A stretch of 5,905 nucleotides of DNA from Hyphomicrobiales bacterium. Its GTDB lineage: Bacteria > Pseudomonadota > Alphaproteobacteria > Rhizobiales > OSC116. The stretch is from NCBI GenBank assembly GCA_013214985.1, contig JABSRY010000167.1, positions 1 to 5,905 on the forward strand. Reading direction: 5' to 3'. The notes under the pieces are model-generated. The model saw only the letters and a program-made list of their open reading frames with translations, was not told the origin of the DNA and did no database searches. This document shows positions 1-5,905 of the stretch, piece by piece. Both the position numbers and the translations under genes were made by a program. The first letter of the stretch is position 1. Each line of letters begins with the position of its first letter.

Positions 1-29
1 TTTTAATTGATTGGGCAGTCGTTTAATTA

Positions 30-794
30 TTAAGACATGTTCCCACTGTTTACAATGGTAAAACTACCCTCGCCTTTTAATATACCCATCAAACCCTCTT
101 TTTGGGTCATTGAATATACAATAATTGGAATATCATTATCTCGAGCAAGCGCTATTGCCGCGGCATCCATTACTTTCAAATCTTTTGCCAATACATCGGT
201 AAAGCTTACTTGATCAAATTTAACAGCATCTGAATATTTATTTGGGTCTTTATCGTAAACACCATCAACCTGAGTGGCTTTTAACAAAGCATCGCAGCCC
301 ATTTCGGCAGCGCGTAAAGCAGCGCCCGTATCGGTCGTGAAGAATGGGTTGCCTGTGCCTGCGGCAAAAATTACAACGCGGCCTTTGCCCAAATGTGCAC
401 GAGCGCGCGGCCCGACAAATGGCTCGCAAACTGTTGGCATTGGTATTGCCGATAAAACCCGTGTTGGGATGTCTAGTTCTTCTAAGGCATTTGCCATGGC
501 CAATGCGTTCATTACCGTTGCCAACATGCCCATATAATCGGCACTTGAGCGGTTCATGCCCTGTGCGGCACCCGACATGCCCCTAAAAATATTACCACCA
601 CCAATAACCAAACAAATTTCTGCGCCATTTTGCCATGCGGTTTTAATTTCCGTAGCAATTTGGTCAACGAATTTCATATCTATGCCAAAATCTTGATTGC
701 CCATTAAGGCTTCGCCTGATAATTTAAGTAGAATACGCTTATACTTCAGGTCTGGATTTTTGATACGCGTTTGGCGATTCTCTTCTATGGACAT
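30..794 (-). CDS. pyrH: Uridylate (UMP) kinase
   Basis: This cytoplasmic enzyme transfers phosphate from ATP to UMP to give UDP, feeding pyrimidine nucleotide synthesis. It belongs to the amino-acid kinase fold family, not the eukaryotic UMP/CMP kinase family. The 254-residue product has the family landmarks in order: KLSGE at residues 24-28, the glycine loop GGGN at 65-68, DYMGMLATVMNAL from 87, TGNPFFTTDT at 147-156, and KATQVDGVYDKDP from 172. The bacterial enzyme is usually about 235-245 residues; the difference is a short polar N-terminal extension before the first conserved strand (YKRILLKLSGE). The ATG at 794 is the only sensible start, but its ribosome site is weak (GTGAG about 8 nt upstream). 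The gene lies downstream of the tsf terminator, so it needs its own promoter in the AT-rich 795-857 segment or readthrough. Family members are hexamers, typically activated by GTP and inhibited by UTP; that is family knowledge, not visible here. Confidence 0.97.
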   Translation of the reverse strand: MSIEENRQTRIKNPDLKYKRILLKLSGEALMGNQDFGIDMKFVDQIATEIKTAWQNGAEICLVIGGGNIFRGMSGAAQGMNRSSADYMGMLATVMNALAMANALEELDIPTRVLSAIPMPTVCEPFVGPRARAHLGKGRVVIFAAGTGNPFFTTDTGAALRAAEMGCDALLKATQVDGVYDKDPNKYSDAVKFDQVSFTDVLAKDLKVMDAAAIALARDNDIPIIVYSMTQKEGLMGILKGEGSFTIVNSGNMS

Positions 795-857
795 TTGTGC
801 GACTCACATTTGAATTTGAAATTAGATATGTTTAGCATATTCTAAAAAAATAGGCAC

Positions 858-896
858 AAAAAAACCGACATCAGAAACATGATATCGGCTTTTTTT
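858..896 (-). terminator. Rho-independent terminator of rpsB-tsf
   Basis: A 9-bp inverted repeat (865-873 and 880-888) with a 6-nt loop lies 27 bp past the tsf stop codon. Read on the minus strand, the stem CCGATATCA/TGATGTCGG closes completely with one G-U wobble and is followed directly by seven T residues (864 to 858). On the plus strand the same position is a C-A mismatch, so the structure is better as a terminator for tsf, although an opposing T-run at 890-896 gives it a bidirectional look. It separates tsf from pyrH. Confidence 0.85.
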
Positions 897-915
897 ATAT
901 TATTGTAAAAGCGAA

Positions 916-1845
916 TTAAGCTTGGCCTGATGCAGCAGCAACTTCAGCAGCAAAATCTTCTACTTTTTTCTCGATGCCCTCGCCTAGTTCCATGCGAATG
1001 AAACCAATTAATTTAACGTCTGCACCAATATCTTTTGCGGCCATTTGAATGGCTTTTTCAACTGTGTTTTCGCCATCAATAACGAAAGTTTGTTGAAGTA
1101 GAACAACTTCTTGATAATATTTGCGCATGCGGCCTTCAATCATTTTTTCAATGATATTGTCTGGTTTACCAGAAGCACGAGCGGTTTCTACAAGAATATT
1201 TTTTTCGCGTTCAACAATAGCTGGGTCAAGATCTGATACATCTAGAGAAGCTGGGTTAGTTGCAGCAATGTGCATAGCAATTTGTTTGCCAAGCGCATCT
1301 AATTTGCCTGCATCGCCAGTTGATTCTAGTGCTACAAGAACGCCAAGTTTACCAGAAACGCCAGCTACAACTGAATTATGCATGTAAGTTGCTACAATGC
1401 CGCTATCTACCTTAAGTGCTGAAGCACGACGGAAAGACATGTTTTCGCCAATTGAAGCTACTAGGCTAGTAATATATTCTTTAACAGTTTTACCTGTGTC
1501 TAGATATGCAGCTTCTTCGATTGCTGCATCTTCGCCATTATTTGTTAATGCGATTTTTGCAACATTGTCTACTAGTGATTGGAATTCTGGGTTTAGCGCA
1601 ACAAAATCTGTTTCTGAGTTTACTTCAACTACAACAGCTGATGTGCCAGAAGCGTTAACAGCTACAAGACCTTCAGCAGCTACACGGCCAGATTTTTTAG
1701 CCGCTTTTGCTAAACCTTTTTTACGCAACCAATCGATAGCTGATTCTATATCACCATCTGTTTCTTTAAGTGCGTTTTTGCAATCCATCATGCCTACGCC
1801 TGTTATTTCGCGTAGTTCTTTTACCATACTTGCAGTAATAGCCAT
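916..1845 (-). CDS. tsf: Translation elongation factor Ts
   Basis: EF-Ts is the guanine-nucleotide exchange factor that releases GDP from EF-Tu so it can rebind GTP and aminoacyl-tRNA during protein synthesis. The 309-residue product has the usual bacterial length. An N-terminal UBA-like domain carries the first family signature, LREITGVGMMDCKNAL, from residue 11. The second signature, VEVNSETDFVA at 73-83, includes the TDFVA segment that in E. coli EF-Ts contacts the EF-Tu nucleotide site. Two core subdomains follow, with the dimerisation and C-terminal helical parts to the end. The ATG at 1845 immediately precedes the conserved ITASMVKELR start. Its ribosome site is weak (ATAGG about 9 nt upstream), and a hairpin ends 22 nt before the start codon. 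The gene follows rpsB after 104 bp, the standard pairing, and is closed by the terminator at 858-896. The identification is firm. Confidence 0.98.
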   Translation of the reverse strand: MAITASMVKELREITGVGMMDCKNALKETDGDIESAIDWLRKKGLAKAAKKSGRVAAEGLVAVNASGTSAVVVEVNSETDFVALNPEFQSLVDNVAKIALTNNGEDAAIEEAAYLDTGKTVKEYITSLVASIGENMSFRRASALKVDSGIVATYMHNSVVAGVSGKLGVLVALESTGDAGKLDALGKQIAMHIAATNPASLDVSDLDPAIVEREKNILVETARASGKPDNIIEKMIEGRMRKYYQEVVLLQQTFVIDGENTVEKAIQMAAKDIGADVKLIGFIRMELGEGIEKKVEDFAAEVAAASGQA

Positions 1846-1867
1846 TTTATTAAGCCTATCGTTAGAA

Positions 1868-1896
1868 TAGCAACCACCTAAATTAGATGATTGCTA
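1868..1896 (-). promoter_or_regulatory. Hairpin in the rpsB-tsf spacer
   Basis: Read on the minus-strand transcript, positions 1896-1886 and 1878-1868 pair as an 11-bp stem (TAGCAATCATC with GGTGGTTGCTA) containing two G-U wobbles, around a 7-nt loop. On the plus strand those two positions would be mismatches, so the structure suits the rpsB-tsf mRNA. No T-run follows, so it is not a standard terminator. It could stabilise the 3' end of a processed rpsB mRNA, act as a partial attenuator that lowers tsf relative to rpsB, or affect access to the weak tsf ribosome site 22 nt downstream. The function is inferred; only the pairing is seen. Confidence 0.55.
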
Positions 1897-1949
1897 AATT
1901 TAAAAATAATATCTAAAACTGACGCCTGTTAAGATGCGCCAATTTAATG

Positions 1950-2975
1950 TTATGCAGATAATTTCTTAGCTTGTTCGATCCAACCTTCACGTTCGATGCG
2001 GCCTTTGAATGAAAGTTTTTCACCAAATACTTCAACGTCTGAAGCTGTCCAAGCAGCGATTTGAACGAATGAAGTCACACCAGAATCATGCAATTTCTTT
2101 TCTAGAGCGGGTCCAACACCTGAAAGTTCTTTAAGGTCGTCAGCACCTGTTGTTGCAGTTGCTTCAACAGCAGCTTTTGGAGCCGCTTCAATTTCTGCAA
2201 CTTCATCATCTGTAGCAGCTTCAACTTCAGCCACAATATCTTCTGGTAGTTCAGCAGACTCGCCAAGATCAAAACCAGCATCGCCATGTGCTTGAGAAAT
2301 ACCATCAAGCGCAGCACGAGACATTAGGTCGCAATAAAGTTCGATAGCACGAGATGCATCATCATTACCAGGAATTGGGAAATCGATATCATCTGGATTT
2401 GAGTTACTATCTAGAACTGCAATTACTGGAATGCCAAGTTTTTTAGCTTCAGCAACTGCAAGTGATTCTTTATTTGTATCGATAATGAAGATAAGGTTAG
2501 GAACGCCGCCCATATCTTTAATACCACCGATTGCGCGATCTAGTTTATTTTGTTCGCGTGTCATTTTAAGAAGTTCTTTTTTAGTTAAACCAGAAGTTTC
2601 ACCTTCAAGAACTTTATTAAGATCGTTTAGACGCTTAATTGACTTTGAAACTGTGTTCCAGTTTGTAAGTGCGCCACCCAACCAGCGATGGTTGATATAA
2701 TATTGAGCTGACATTTGTGCAGCTTGTTTGATAGGGTCTGATGCTTGACGTTTAGTACCAACAAAAAGAACACGACCACCACCAGCAACAACATCACGCA
2801 CAGCTACTAGAGCTTGGTGAAGTAATGGTACTGTTTTTGAAAGATCCATAATATGGATTTTGTTACGTGTACCAAATATATACTGTTCCATTTTAGGATT
2901 CCAGCGGGATTTTTGGTGACCAAAGTGAATGCCAGCTTCTAATAGCTGACGCATTGTGAAATCTGGTAACGCCAT
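1950..2975 (-). CDS. rpsB: 30S ribosomal protein S2 with C-terminal HhH domain
   Basis: S2 is a late-assembling protein of the small ribosomal subunit; its N-terminal coiled-coil arm and Rossmann-like core sit near the mRNA exit side and help bind S1 in proteobacteria. The core covers about residues 1-230: the opening MRQLLEAGIHFGHQ, RWNPKM, FVGTKRQA at 71-78, NHRWLGGALTNW at 95-106, and IIDTNKE then GIPVIAVLDSN near 164-191. The protein is 341 residues, against about 240-260 in most bacteria. The extra part is an acidic, alanine-rich linker (about 231-278) and a helix-hairpin-helix module (about 279-341) with LSGVGPALEKKL and LSFKGRIEREGWIEQA. The same module type ends L21 and some NuoE proteins in alphaproteobacteria. 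The ATG at 2975 has a good ribosome site, AGGAG at 2983-2987, 7 nt away. The gene heads the rpsB-tsf unit and has a structured leader. Confidence 0.98.
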   Translation of the reverse strand: MALPDFTMRQLLEAGIHFGHQKSRWNPKMEQYIFGTRNKIHIMDLSKTVPLLHQALVAVRDVVAGGGRVLFVGTKRQASDPIKQAAQMSAQYYINHRWLGGALTNWNTVSKSIKRLNDLNKVLEGETSGLTKKELLKMTREQNKLDRAIGGIKDMGGVPNLIFIIDTNKESLAVAEAKKLGIPVIAVLDSNSNPDDIDFPIPGNDDASRAIELYCDLMSRAALDGISQAHGDAGFDLGESAELPEDIVAEVEAATDDEVAEIEAAPKAAVEATATTGADDLKELSGVGPALEKKLHDSGVTSFVQIAAWTASDVEVFGEKLSFKGRIEREGWIEQAKKLSA

Positions 2976-2990
2976 GCGTATACTCCTGTT

Positions 2991-3033
2991 TTCCGGTTAA
3001 ACCTCCGCAAATTGTGAACTAATGTCACCGGAA
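2991..3033 (-). promoter_or_regulatory. Inverted repeat in the rpsB leader
   Basis: A perfect 7-bp inverted repeat, TTCCGGT at 2991-2997 and ACCGGAA at 3027-3033, encloses 29 nt and ends only 3 nt before the rpsB ribosome site (2983-2987). The loop contains a second strong Shine-Dalgarno-like sequence, GGAGGT (3006-3001 on the minus strand), with no start codon at a suitable distance. Rpsb leaders are known targets of S2 autoregulation in gammaproteobacteria, so an RNA control element is plausible here. I cannot match this one to a named RNA family. Confidence 0.4.
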
Positions 3034-3076
3034 GGGTCGCTTGTACCCCGTTGATATTTGCGTGTGTGATGAGCGT

Positions 3077-3104
3077 TTTATAACAGTAATATTATAAAGC
3101 ACAA
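3077..3104 (-). promoter_or_regulatory. rpsB: Candidate rpsB-tsf promoter
   Basis: On the minus strand a TTGTGC box (3104-3099) lies 16 bp from TATAAA (3082-3077), a plausible sigma70-type pair, which would give a leader of about 95 nt before rpsB. A perfect TATAAT (3096-3091) lies in the same region but has a poor -35 match (near AAATGC), so the exact promoter is uncertain. A promoter somewhere here is expected because rpsB follows an unrelated gene after 187 bp. Confidence 0.4.
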
Positions 3105-3162
3105 GCTATAAATGCATTTAATTCAGGTTTTTTGGGCAATAGACAGATTAAGCTGACTTAAA

Positions 3163-3717
3163 TTACCTCGAATCTTTTAAGATTTGTTTGATTTCTTGTA
3201 ATTCGGTTAGAATGGTCTTGATTTTTGCGTCTTTTTCGATATTAAAACGCTCTTGTGCATGTTTATAAATTTCGGCTTCATTCGTTTCTATTGAGGATGC
3301 ATAGCTGATTGGGTTTGCTTCATTTACAAAATCTGACGGGGTTGGGTTTGATTGTTCAATGGGTAACTCGTCGGCAAAACCATCCAATAAAGCTTCTGGA
3401 ATATTTATATTTTCGGCGTGATTAGTTACGGGTGCCTCGCCTTTATCTTCATGCCAAACATTGGCAGTATAGACTACGCCTTTTGAAGCCAATATTTTTT
3501 GGACACCTTTAATGGTGTAGCCTTGACCATATAAAAAATATTTAATGCCTTTAATAAGATCGACATCTTGTGGGCGATAGAACCGCCGCCCACCACCGCG
3601 TTTCATGGGTTTTATTTGTTTAAACTTGGTTTCCCAAAACCTTAAAACATGTTGTGGGACATCTAATTCTGTCGCGGCTTCACTTATTGTGCGAAAAGCA
3701 TTTGGGGATTTTTGCAT
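3163..3717 (-). CDS. MerR-family transcriptional regulator
   Basis: This is a DNA-binding regulator of unknown target. With the start at 3717 it has 184 residues. A MerR-type winged helix-turn-helix covers about residues 8-78: FRTISEAATELDVPQHVLRFWE, then the wing and second helices with RGGGRRFYRPQDVDLI and YTIKGVQKIL. A poorly conserved acidic linker (about 90-145) leads to a charged C-terminal helix (about 147-184) that could form a dimerising coiled coil. The protein has no cysteine, so it does not look like a metal or redox sensor such as MerR, CueR or SoxR. The frame stays open to an ATG at 3807, but the internal ATG at 3717 is preferred: it has AAGAG about 7 nt upstream, homologs begin just before the FRTISE segment, and a -10-like sequence sits right at the longer start. 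Lying after plsX-fabH-ihfA is a common alphaproteobacterial arrangement. The physiological role cannot be read from sequence. Confidence 0.88.
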   Translation of the reverse strand: MQKSPNAFRTISEAATELDVPQHVLRFWETKFKQIKPMKRGGGRRFYRPQDVDLIKGIKYFLYGQGYTIKGVQKILASKGVVYTANVWHEDKGEAPVTNHAENINIPEALLDGFADELPIEQSNPTPSDFVNEANPISYASSIETNEAEIYKHAQERFNIEKDAKIKTILTELQEIKQILKDSR

Positions 3718-3810
3718 TAATTTACTCTTGTTTTTACATCCACACCAAGATGTTGCCGGAAAAGGAATAGACGCAGAACATACATAGACAATAACATATT
3801 TGACCATGCT

Positions 3811-3819
3811 ATTATCATA
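3811..3819 (-). promoter_or_regulatory. Possible -10 element for the merR-like gene
   Basis: The minus strand carries TATGATAAT (3819-3811), containing two overlapping -10-like hexamers. It lies between the ihfA stop and the merR-like gene, with no convincing -35 box. Transcription from here would begin near or inside the ATG at 3807, supporting translation from 3717 with a leader of about 85-90 nt. Confidence 0.25.
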
Positions 3820-3845
3820 CCAATTCGTCTAACTCATTTAATTAC

Positions 3846-4145
3846 TTATTTATGTGCGACGTCAATTTTGTCTTTTAGGACATGACTGGCATGAAAAACA
3901 ACAACTTGGCGTGCAGTAATTGGTACTTCGACCCCTGTTTTGGGATTTCTACCAATACGCTCTTTTTTTTGTCTTACTAAAAAATTACCAAAGGATGAAA
4001 TTTTAACAGCTTCACCATTGGCTAAAGTTGTGCAAATTTCGTCTATTACCGTTTCAACCAACTGGGATGATTCGCTTCTAGAAAGGCCGATCTCTTGATA
4101 TATAGCTTCGCTCAAGTCGGCTCTTGTTAAGGTTTTATCTGGCAT
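3846..4145 (-). CDS. ihfA: Integration host factor subunit alpha
   Basis: IHF alpha pairs with IHF beta (encoded elsewhere) to bind and sharply bend specific DNA sites, helping transcription, replication and recombination. The 99-residue product matches the normal length. N-terminal helices (TLTRADLSEAIYQEIGLS) are followed by the conserved SSFGNF at 50-55 and the DNA-clasping beta arm KERIGRNPKTGVEVPITARQVVVF. The arm tip GRNPKTG at 65-71 carries the proline (68) that intercalates into DNA in this family. The PITAR wording and the fabH/merR neighbourhood favour the alpha subunit over HU or IHF beta. The C-terminal segment reads FHASHVLKDKI where relatives usually have a basic residue and proline (FRPSQ-like); this is a mild variation. 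The ATG at 4145 has a strong GGAGGG only 3 nt upstream. The 120-bp AT-rich gap before it may hold its own promoter (TATAAC at 4181-4176 is a weak candidate). Confidence 0.95.
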   Translation of the reverse strand: MPDKTLTRADLSEAIYQEIGLSRSESSQLVETVIDEICTTLANGEAVKISSFGNFLVRQKKERIGRNPKTGVEVPITARQVVVFHASHVLKDKIDVAHK

Positions 4146-4245
4146 ATTCCCTCCAAACGCTTATAAAATCAGTGCGTTATATTAAATTTATTAATCTAAA
4201 ATTACTATCCTTATAACTCATAAAGTAATGTTATTGCTAAAATTA

Positions 4246-4267
4246 AAATTTTTCAATTCAAAAATTT
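4246..4267 (-). terminator. Weak A/T-only hairpin at the fabH 3' end
   Basis: AAATTTTT at 4246-4253 and AAAAATTT at 4260-4267 form an 8-bp stem with a 6-nt loop, overlapping the fabH stop codon. Only A-T pairs are present and the tract that follows on the minus strand (TTAATTTT) is a broken T-run, so termination would be weak at best. It could partly separate plsX-fabH from ihfA, or be a by-product of local AT richness. Confidence 0.25.
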
Positions 4268-5243
4268 ACCATCTGAATAACATAGAACCCCAAGTGAAGC
4301 CACCACCGAGTGCTTCAATCAATATTAAATCGCCTTTTTTGATGCGTCCATCTAACACCGCGTCGTGTAATGCGAGTGGAATTGAAGCGGCGGATGTGTT
4401 CGCATGCTTGTGAACCGTAACGACAACTTTGTCTTCATCTAGTTTAATTCGTTTTGCAACGGCATCTAAAATTCTTTTGTTGGCTTGATGGGGTACGAAC
4501 CAATCAATGTCATCTGATGTTAGACCATTGTCTGATAGAGCTTGCTCGATAGATGAGCCAATTTTACTGACAGCGTGCTTAAAAACATCTTTACCTGCCA
4601 TTTTTAGAAACCCAGTACCGCTTTTACCTGGGCCACCATCGACATATAACATATCTTCATAGCGCCCGTCTGATCGCAAATGCGAATATAGCACGCCTCT
4701 ATCGGCAAGTGTTCCCTCGCCGCCTGTTTGTGATTCTAATATAACCGCGCCTGCACCATCTGCAAAAAGTACGCAGGTTGCTCTGTCTTCCCAATCGACA
4801 ATGCGAGAAAAAGTTTCGGCGCCAATAACGATAGCTTTTTTAAAGTTGCCTGCTTGGAGCATATTATCGGCAACTGTAAGTGCGTATAAAAAGCCAGAAC
4901 AAACTGCCTGAACGTCAAACGCGCAGCCTTTAGTAATGCCTAAATTGGCTTGAATAGTAATAGCAGTAGATGGGAATATTCTATTGGGTGTCGCGGTTGC
5001 TAGTATGATTAGGTCAATTTCGCTTGCATCTACATTTGCGTTTTTTAAGGCATCTTTTGCAGCGGCGGTACCAAGATCTGAGGTTAGGACGCCTTCATCC
5101 GCGATACGGCGCTCTTTAATGCCTGTGCGCGATGTAATCCATTCATCTGTAGTATCTACTTTTTTTGCTAGATCTGCATTTGTAACAATATTTGGCGGCA
5201 AATAACTACCAGAGCCTGTTATAACTGAACGTAATATACTCAC
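4266..5243 (-). CDS. fabH: Beta-ketoacyl-ACP synthase III
   Basis: FabH condenses acetyl-CoA with malonyl-ACP to give acetoacetyl-ACP, the first elongation step of type II fatty-acid synthesis in the cytoplasm. The 325-residue product has the normal length and a thiolase fold. The catalytic triad is intact: Cys115 in VQAVCSGFLYAL, His252 in VPHQANKRI, and Asn282 in HKHANTSAASIPLAL. Other marks are DEWITSRTGIKERR near 33-46, ADGAGAVIL at 161-169 and the C-terminal GGGFTWGS at 313-320. The start is a GTG at 5243, chosen because it gives the family-typical N-terminus (RSVITGSGSYLP) and has AGGGG 5 nt upstream. That ribosome site overlaps the end of plsX, whose stop lies 9 bp away, so translation is probably coupled. 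The substrate preference (straight or branched primers) cannot be decided from the sequence. Confidence 0.98.
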   Translation of the reverse strand: MSILRSVITGSGSYLPPNIVTNADLAKKVDTTDEWITSRTGIKERRIADEGVLTSDLGTAAAKDALKNANVDASEIDLIILATATPNRIFPSTAITIQANLGITKGCAFDVQAVCSGFLYALTVADNMLQAGNFKKAIVIGAETFSRIVDWEDRATCVLFADGAGAVILESQTGGEGTLADRGVLYSHLRSDGRYEDMLYVDGGPGKSGTGFLKMAGKDVFKHAVSKIGSSIEQALSDNGLTSDDIDWFVPHQANKRILDAVAKRIKLDEDKVVVTVHKHANTSAASIPLALHDAVLDGRIKKGDLILIEALGGGFTWGSMLFRW

Positions 5244-5252
5244 TTTAACCCC
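5244..5252 (-). promoter_or_regulatory. fabH: fabH ribosome site overlapping the plsX stop
   Basis: Between the plsX TAA and the fabH GTG lie only nine bases, GGGGTTAAA on the minus strand. The Shine-Dalgarno-like AAGGGG begins inside the plsX stop codon and sits 5 nt before the GTG. This decides the GTG start and suggests that ribosomes finishing plsX help initiate fabH. Confidence 0.7.
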
Positions 5253-5905
5253 TTACTTCTTTACCACAACATTGGTATTTTCGATTTGATCTGCATCTTT
5301 ATAAAAAACATCTAGATCTTTACGAATTTCATTAACTAAATTATTTTTAATCATCGCTGCGGTTAAGTCAATAGCTGTTGCAAAACCGTGGCTGTCGGAT
5401 GAGCCATGGCATTTAACCACAATGCCGCGCAACCCTAAGAAAACACCGCCATTGGAGTTATTAGGGTCCATTTTTTCGCGGAAAGTTTTTAAAGATGGGG
5501 CTAATAATAAATAGGCGATTTTAGAGCGCCAAGAAGAATTAAACGCTTCTTTTAGCAAACCACCAATTTGGCGGGCTATGCCCTCGGCAGTTTTCAGCGC
5601 AATATTACCTGCAAAACCTTCGGTTACTATGACATCGGCAACGCCTTTGGAAATGCCATCCCCTTCGACAAAGCCGATATATTCGAGCGGCATATTTGAA
5701 TTGCGCAATATTGATGCTGCTTCTTTTAGGTCTTCATTGCCCTTCATTTCTTCTTCGCCAATATTTAGGATACCTACTTTGGGCGTTTTAATGCCAAATA
5801 CCACGCGAGCCATTGCTGCGCCCATAAAGCCGAACTCAACCAAATTATTGGGGGATACATGCAAATTAGCGCCCATATCTAAAACAATTGCCCTACCCTT
5901 GACTG
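5253..5905 (-). CDS. plsX: Phosphate acyltransferase PlsX (5' end outside window)
   Basis: PlsX converts acyl-ACP and phosphate into acyl-phosphate, the donor used by PlsY to acylate glycerol-3-phosphate, so it links fatty-acid and phospholipid synthesis; it is a peripheral membrane protein. The window holds the last 216 codons of a protein usually about 330-350 residues long. The frame is open to the right edge, so an ATG at 5876 is an internal methionine in LDMGAN, not the start; nine more in-frame codons (VKGRAIVLD) precede it. Conserved segments are LDMGAN, KVGILNIGEEEMKGNE, YIGFVEGDGI, DVIVTEGFAGNIALKTAEG, and near the C-terminus NGGVFLGLRGIVVKCHGSSD. The stop lies 9 bp before fabH, the classic plsX-fabH pairing. 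Promoter and start lie outside the window. Confidence 0.96.
   Translation of the reverse strand, partial: VKGRAIVLDMGANLHVSPNNLVEFGFMGAAMARVVFGIKTPKVGILNIGEEEMKGNEDLKEAASILRNSNMPLEYIGFVEGDGISKGVADVIVTEGFAGNIALKTAEGIARQIGGLLKEAFNSSWRSKIAYLLLAPSLKTFREKMDPNNSNGGVFLGLRGIVVKCHGSSDSHGFATAIDLTAAMIKNNLVNEIRKDLDVFYKDADQIENTNVVVKK

Noticed and set aside
1..12. AATCAA sequence resembling half of an IHF site
   Set aside because: The rest of the consensus is not met before the window edge; it is likely a chance match in AT-rich DNA.
1..29. Possible start of frr downstream of pyrH
   Set aside because: frr is expected by gene order, but these 29 bases contain no start codon or ribosome site that would support it.
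274..586. Two overlapping plus-strand frames opposite pyrH (87 and 80 codons)
   Set aside because: They lie inside the strongly conserved pyrH gene and show no family motifs; the same applies to the plus-strand frames opposite rpsB and fabH.
1397..1870. 157-codon open frame on the plus strand
   Set aside because: It is fully antisense to tsf and its start, has a serine/threonine/alanine-rich composition typical of a mirror of a coding strand, and has no recognisable domain.
2102..2317. 71-codon minus-strand frame inside rpsB, rich in leucine and lysine
   Set aside because: It is an out-of-frame reading of the S2 linker codons; its repetitive composition comes from the alanine/glutamate-rich linker.
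3148..3161. TTAAG/CTTAA 5-bp inverted repeat right after the merR-like stop codon
   Set aside because: It is short, mostly A-T, has a 4-nt loop and no T-run follows on the minus strand, so it does not qualify as a terminator.
1..5905. Mobile elements, CRISPR arrays, tRNA or rRNA genes, phage or defence genes
   Set aside because: No transposase-like frames, spaced repeats, cloverleaf sequences or accessory genes were seen; all coding space is taken by core genes.

Overview
The window reads as a stretch of an AT-rich alphaproteobacterial chromosome. All seven genes lie on the minus strand, so transcription runs from high to low coordinates. The order plsX-fabH-ihfA-merR followed by rpsB-tsf-pyrH, the IHF alpha and MerR-like sequences, and an S2 protein carrying a helix-hairpin-helix tail of the kind known in Rhizobiales and related orders all point to Alphaproteobacteria. 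The exact order or genus cannot be settled from this sequence.

Upstream block (5905 down to about 3163): the 3' two thirds of plsX (the 5' end is beyond the window), fabH starting 9 bp after it with a GTG codon, ihfA after a 120-bp AT-rich gap, and a small MerR-family regulator. PlsX makes acyl-phosphate for phospholipid synthesis and FabH starts fatty-acid elongation, so these two form a lipid unit with likely coupled translation. IHF alpha and the MerR-like protein are DNA-binding proteins that commonly sit next to this unit in alphaproteobacteria.

Downstream block (about 3100 down to 30): a candidate promoter and a roughly 95-nt leader with an inverted repeat precede rpsB (ribosomal protein S2). 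A 104-bp spacer with an 11-bp hairpin leads to tsf (EF-Ts). A clear Rho-independent terminator ends that unit, and pyrH (UMP kinase) follows. This is the widespread rpsB-tsf-pyrH(-frr) cluster; frr would be expected just beyond the left edge but is not visible.

There are no mobile elements, CRISPR arrays, tRNAs, rRNAs or phage genes, and no stretch longer than 300 bases lacks a gene. The content is mostly core housekeeping, and I found no evidence of a new multi-gene system. The points most worth a second look are the S2 C-terminal domain, the rpsB leader structure, the rpsB-tsf hairpin, and the uncharacterised MerR-like regulator with its probable internal start.
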